A stretch of DNA of 45,399 nucleotides, taken from Sulfurimonas sp. (lineage in GTDB: Bacteria > Campylobacterota > Campylobacteria > Campylobacterales > Sulfurimonadaceae). Shown piece by piece: positions 42,905 through 45,399 of the stretch. The notes under the pieces are model-generated. The model ran no database searches and was not told the origin of the DNA. It saw only the letters and a list, made by a program, of their open reading frames with translations. The stretch covers positions 1-45,399 of the forward strand of contig JAQUFE010000019.1 in NCBI GenBank assembly GCA_028684815.1. Direction: 5' to 3'. Within the stretch, counting starts at the first letter, position 1. Each line of letters opens with the position of its first letter. A program made the position numbers and the translations under genes.

Positions 42905-44197
42905 ATGATATTTACAAATACAAAAAATGGTGATTTTGCTAAGAGTTTTGATGAACTTTTGCAAAGAGGAAAGATGGACATTGCAGAAGTTAGTGCAACA
43001 GTCCAAAATATTATAGATGAAATAAAGCTTGATAAAAACGAAGCTTTAAAAAAACATATAGCAAAGTTTGACAACTGGACTCCAAAGAGCGATGCAGAGC
43101 TAAAAATCTCAACTGAATCGATGAGCAAAGCTTATGATAACTTAGATGCAAAGCTTAGAGACTCTTTGCATCTAGCATATGATAGAATCAAAGCTTATCA
43201 TGAGAAACAAAAACCAAAGTCGTGGTTTGATACAGAATCAAATGGAACAATTTTAGGTCAAAAAGTAACTCCAGTTGATAGTGCAGGACTCTATATCCCA
43301 GGTGGTAAAGCTGCATATCCATCTTCACTTTTGATGAATGTTATCCCAGCTCAAGTAGCAGGTGTACAGAAGATAATAGTAACTACTCCAACTCCAAATA
43401 ACGAACCAAATGAGCTTTTATTAGCTGCTTGTCACCTTTGTGGTGTTAGCGAAGTTTATAAGGTTGGTGGAGCTAGTGCTATCGCTGCAATGGCTTATGG
43501 GACACAGAGCATTCCAAAGGTTGATGTTATTACAGGCCCTGGAAATATCTTTGTTGCAACTGCAAAAAAAATGGTTTTTGGTGAAGTAAACATTGATATG
43601 ATAGCAGGGCCTAGCGAGATAGGAATCCTAGCTGATGATAGTGCAAATCCTAGCCACTTAGCAGTAGATATGCTATCTCAAGCTGAACATGACGAGATGG
43701 CAAGTTCTATACTTATAACTCCATCACAAACTCTAGCAGATGCTGTAAAAGTAGAGATAGAAGTGTGGCTTAAAAAACTCTCAAGAGAAGAGATAGCAAG
43801 AAAGTCTATAGAAGCTAGAGGCGCTATTATCGTTACAAAAGATATGGATGAGGCTATAGAGCTTATGAATTTGGTCGCACCTGAGCATCTTGAAGTTGCA
43901 ACTGATAACGCTTTTGAATATCTAGCTTATATAAAGCACGCTGGGGCGATATTTCTAGGGCATAACACTCCTGAAGCTATTGGTGATTATGTGGCTGGAC
44001 CAAACCACACTCTGCCAACAGGAGGGACTGCTAAATTTTTCTCCCCACTTGGAGTTGAAAACTTTATGAAAAAGACTTCTATAATCTCCTTTTCTAAAAA
44101 AGCCATTAACGAAATAGGCGAAGAGTGTGCACTAATAGCAAGTATAGAGGGATTGACTGCACATGAGCAGTCTGTGAGAGTCAGACTAGATAGATAG
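42905..44197 (+). CDS. hisD: Histidinol dehydrogenase
   Basis: Zinc enzyme that oxidises histidinol to histidine in two NAD-dependent steps. Blocks GLYIPGGKAAYPSSLLMNVI, VGGASAIAAMAYGTQSIPKV, GPGNIFVATAKK, LSQAEHDEMA (zinc ligands) and the catalytic Glu-His of APEHLEVATD are all present. It is 430 residues, complete. It is the last gene before the terminator at 44255. Confidence 0.95.
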   Translation: MIFTNTKNGDFAKSFDELLQRGKMDIAEVSATVQNIIDEIKLDKNEALKKHIAKFDNWTPKSDAELKISTESMSKAYDNLDAKLRDSLHLAYDRIKAYHEKQKPKSWFDTESNGTILGQKVTPVDSAGLYIPGGKAAYPSSLLMNVIPAQVAGVQKIIVTTPTPNNEPNELLLAACHLCGVSEVYKVGGASAIAAMAYGTQSIPKVDVITGPGNIFVATAKKMVFGEVNIDMIAGPSEIGILADDSANPSHLAVDMLSQAEHDEMASSILITPSQTLADAVKVEIEVWLKKLSREEIARKSIEARGAIIVTKDMDEAIELMNLVAPEHLEVATDNAFEYLAYIKHAGAIFLGHNTPEAIGDYVAGPNHTLPTGGTAKFFSPLGVENFMKKTSIISFSKKAINEIGEECALIASIEGLTAHEQSVRVRLDR

Positions 44198-44254
44198 ATA
44201 TTCTAAAGATACAAATTTGATAAAGCTAATATTGTATCACAATCAGGACTTTAA

Positions 44255-44295
44255 AGAACTATCATCTATATAAATGATAGTTCTATTTTAAGTTT
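44255..44295 (+). terminator. Hairpin terminator after hisD
   Basis: A perfect 11-base stem agaactatcat / atgatagttct with an 8-base loop (44255-44284) is followed by attttaagttt. It is AT-rich but long. It lies 57 bases past the hisD stop, and no gene continues immediately after it. Confidence 0.7.
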
Positions 44296-44457
44296 CTGAT
44301 TATTTACTAAAAATAATTTTTTTAATTTCCTCGCTAAAACTCTTTAAACGAATATAAGTTTATGAGAAGCTTACACCTATCCACACTAAAAAATGCTACC
44401 TAAAATAAAAGTCTATGATTTTATAAAGTTTTTTTTATTTAAGAATTATAATTAATA

Positions 44458-44485
44458 CTTAATATTGATTATTCTTAATCTTGAT
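44458..44485. promoter_or_regulatory. 12-base direct repeat upstream of the ferredoxin gene
   Basis: cttaatattgat (44458-44469) and cttaatcttgat (44474-44485) are 11/12 identical with a 16-base period, about 190 bases upstream of the ferredoxin gene. Direct repeats of this sort can be response-regulator sites, but in AT-rich DNA chance similarity is possible. Confidence 0.3.
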
Positions 44486-44675
44486 AACAAAATTACCCAG
44501 CAAAAGCTATTTATCAAAATATTATCACTTATTTATAACAAATTTAAGGTTACTTTGATACTATTTTTCATGCGTAAAAGAGCCTAGTTTAGCACTATAA
44601 TGGCTTCTTTTTAAGTGTATTAGTTATTGTTATGAATAGAAAATGTCCTAAATGATTTAGGCAAAAGGAGAGTAT

Positions 44676-45314
44676 ATGCAATTAGGTTTCCTGGTTGATT
44701 TGCATCTGTGTATGGGATGTAAAGGATGTGAGATCGCATGTAAAGTGGAAAATGAAGTACCACTTAGTACATGGAGACTTCGTGTTAAGTATGTGGATGT
44801 GGGAACCTTCCCAGAGACAAAAAGAACTTTTACACCTCTTAGATGTAATCACTGTGAGAATGCACCTTGTGTGAGGATTTGTCCAGTTAGTGCTCTGCAT
44901 TATTTGGAAAATGGGATTGTCAATATTGATAAAGAACGCTGTATCGGCTGTGCAGGCTGTGTTATGGCTTGTCCTTATGGTGCGATATACATCGACCCTC
45001 AAACACAAACCGCAGATAAGTGTACTTACTGTGCACACCGCGTTGCATCTTCAATGATGCCATCATGTGTAGTTGCTTGTCCAGTTCAGGCAAATATTTT
45101 TGGTGACTTAGATGATCCAACATCAAACATCTCTAAATATATCCAAAAAAATCAAAGTAATGTTCAGGTTAGAAAACCAGAAAAAGGTACAAACCCTCAT
45201 CACTTCTATGTAAATGGCGGCAATGTTAGCTTAAATCCTCTTGCTTCAAAAAGAGAAGAAGGTTTTTCACTATTTAACAATATAACTACACTTCCAGTAG
45301 GAGGAGCACACTAA
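44676..45314 (+). CDS. Four-cluster [4Fe-4S] electron-transfer subunit (PsrB/NrfC/TtrB-like)
   Basis: A 212-residue ferredoxin-type subunit of a molybdopterin or related respiratory reductase complex. Four Cys groups are clear: CMGCKGCEIAC, CNHCENAPCVRICP, CIGCAGCVMACP, and CTYC with the later CVVACP. There is no TAT signal on the protein itself. It should carry electrons between an NrfD-type membrane anchor (next gene, sharing one base) and a catalytic subunit outside the window. Polysulfide or thiosulfate reductase is likely for a sulfur-metabolising relative, but the substrate cannot be told here. Confidence 0.88.
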   Translation: MQLGFLVDLHLCMGCKGCEIACKVENEVPLSTWRLRVKYVDVGTFPETKRTFTPLRCNHCENAPCVRICPVSALHYLENGIVNIDKERCIGCAGCVMACPYGAIYIDPQTQTADKCTYCAHRVASSMMPSCVVACPVQANIFGDLDDPTSNISKYIQKNQSNVQVRKPEKGTNPHHFYVNGGNVSLNPLASKREEGFSLFNNITTLPVGGAH

Positions 45315-45399
45315 TGGCGGCACATGAAATTTTAGCAGCAACAAATGCTGTAGTTACTTTGGATGCGGCACTTCCTGGAATTGTTTGGCCTTGGCTAGT
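45314..45399 (+). CDS. Start of NrfD/PsrC-type membrane anchor subunit (partial)
   Basis: The ATG at 45314 overlaps the previous stop by one base (TAATG). The reading frame runs open to the window edge for 28 codons: MAAHEILAATNAVVTLDAAL, then a short stretch ending WPWLA. Position directly behind a four-cluster ferredoxin subunit is characteristic of the NrfD/PsrC quinone-interacting subunit. Only the N-terminus is visible, so family and function rest on gene order. Confidence 0.6.
   Translation, partial: MAAHEILAATNAVVTLDAALPGIVWPWL

Larger units (their letters stand above)
44198..44675. other. Intergenic region between hisD and the ferredoxin gene
   Basis: 478 AT-rich bases without a supportable reading frame. 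It contains the hisD terminator (44255-44295), a direct repeat (44458-44485) and a gene-proximal ribosome site aaaggag (44666-44672) before the ferredoxin-subunit ATG. The size and AT-richness suggest a regulated promoter for the respiratory operon that begins at 44676. Confidence 0.6.

Noticed and set aside
1-45399. CRISPR arrays, tRNA or rRNA genes
   Set aside because: No regularly spaced direct repeats, tRNA cloverleaf or rRNA-like segments were noticed; spacers are short and explained by the repeats listed.

Overview
The window is AT-rich, densely packed chromosomal DNA of a Campylobacterota (epsilonproteobacterial) bacterium, most likely a Sulfurimonas-like chemolithotroph. Two blocks point there, by comparison with Campylobacter jejuni gene order recalled from memory: rplY-pth-lptF/G-lysA-HAD-pheA-hisC-fliFGH-dxs, and ctpA-purC-purS-purQ-(SH3 protein)-plsC-crcB. 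A DUF4198-containing nickel transport operon and a polysulfide-reductase-type Fe-S/NrfD pair also fit. No rRNA, tRNA, CRISPR array, prophage or intact insertion sequence was seen.

Layout. (1) 1-51: edge of a palindromic interspersed repeat. (2) 168-4168, minus: six-gene nickel/cobalt uptake operon (nikK, nikL, outer-membrane-like protein, nikM, nikQ, nikO). A transposase-derived protein lies head-to-head with it (4230-4928, plus). (3) 5012-5180: short palindromic repeats. (4) 5185-9577, minus: metY-like/clpS/clpA/aat, where the last three make up an N-degron degradation module. (5) 9627-14656, plus: bioD, pyrB, pabB, a small membrane protein, tal, pilT. (6) 14711-26797, plus: rplY, pth, lptF/G, lysA, HAD protein, pheA, hisC, fliF, fliG, fliH, dxs. 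(7) 26976-28391, plus: AMMECR1-like and Memo-like genes. (8) 28584-33061: pgeF (minus), then ovoA, a candidate ovoB and a flavin-type split-barrel protein (plus), an apparent ovothiol operon. (9) 33042-33215, minus: a 57-codon four-cysteine protein gene, followed by a repeat-rich spacer. (10) 33569-34835, plus: dUTPase and an orphan ABC ATPase. (11) 34832-40048, minus: ctpA-purC-purS-purQ-SH3 protein-plsC-crcB. (12) 40197-44197, plus: hemerythrin, NnrS/oxidase-subunit-I-like membrane protein, aroK, thioredoxin-like protein, hisD, ending in a strong hairpin terminator. (13) 44676 to the end, plus: four-cluster ferredoxin subunit and the start of an NrfD-type membrane anchor.

Most of the window is housekeeping. 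The parts that stand out are the nickel operon, whose three exported products each begin with histidine near the predicted mature N-terminus; the catalytically degenerate IS1595-like protein beside it; the translationally coupled ovoA-ovoB candidate pair with a third overlapping gene; the AMMECR1/Memo pair without its radical SAM partner; the small four-Cys gene; the HAD protein lacking its general-acid Asp; and two families of palindromic repeats. Several genes appear to start with TTG or GTG behind good ribosome-binding sites, and starts were trimmed where the sequence favoured it.
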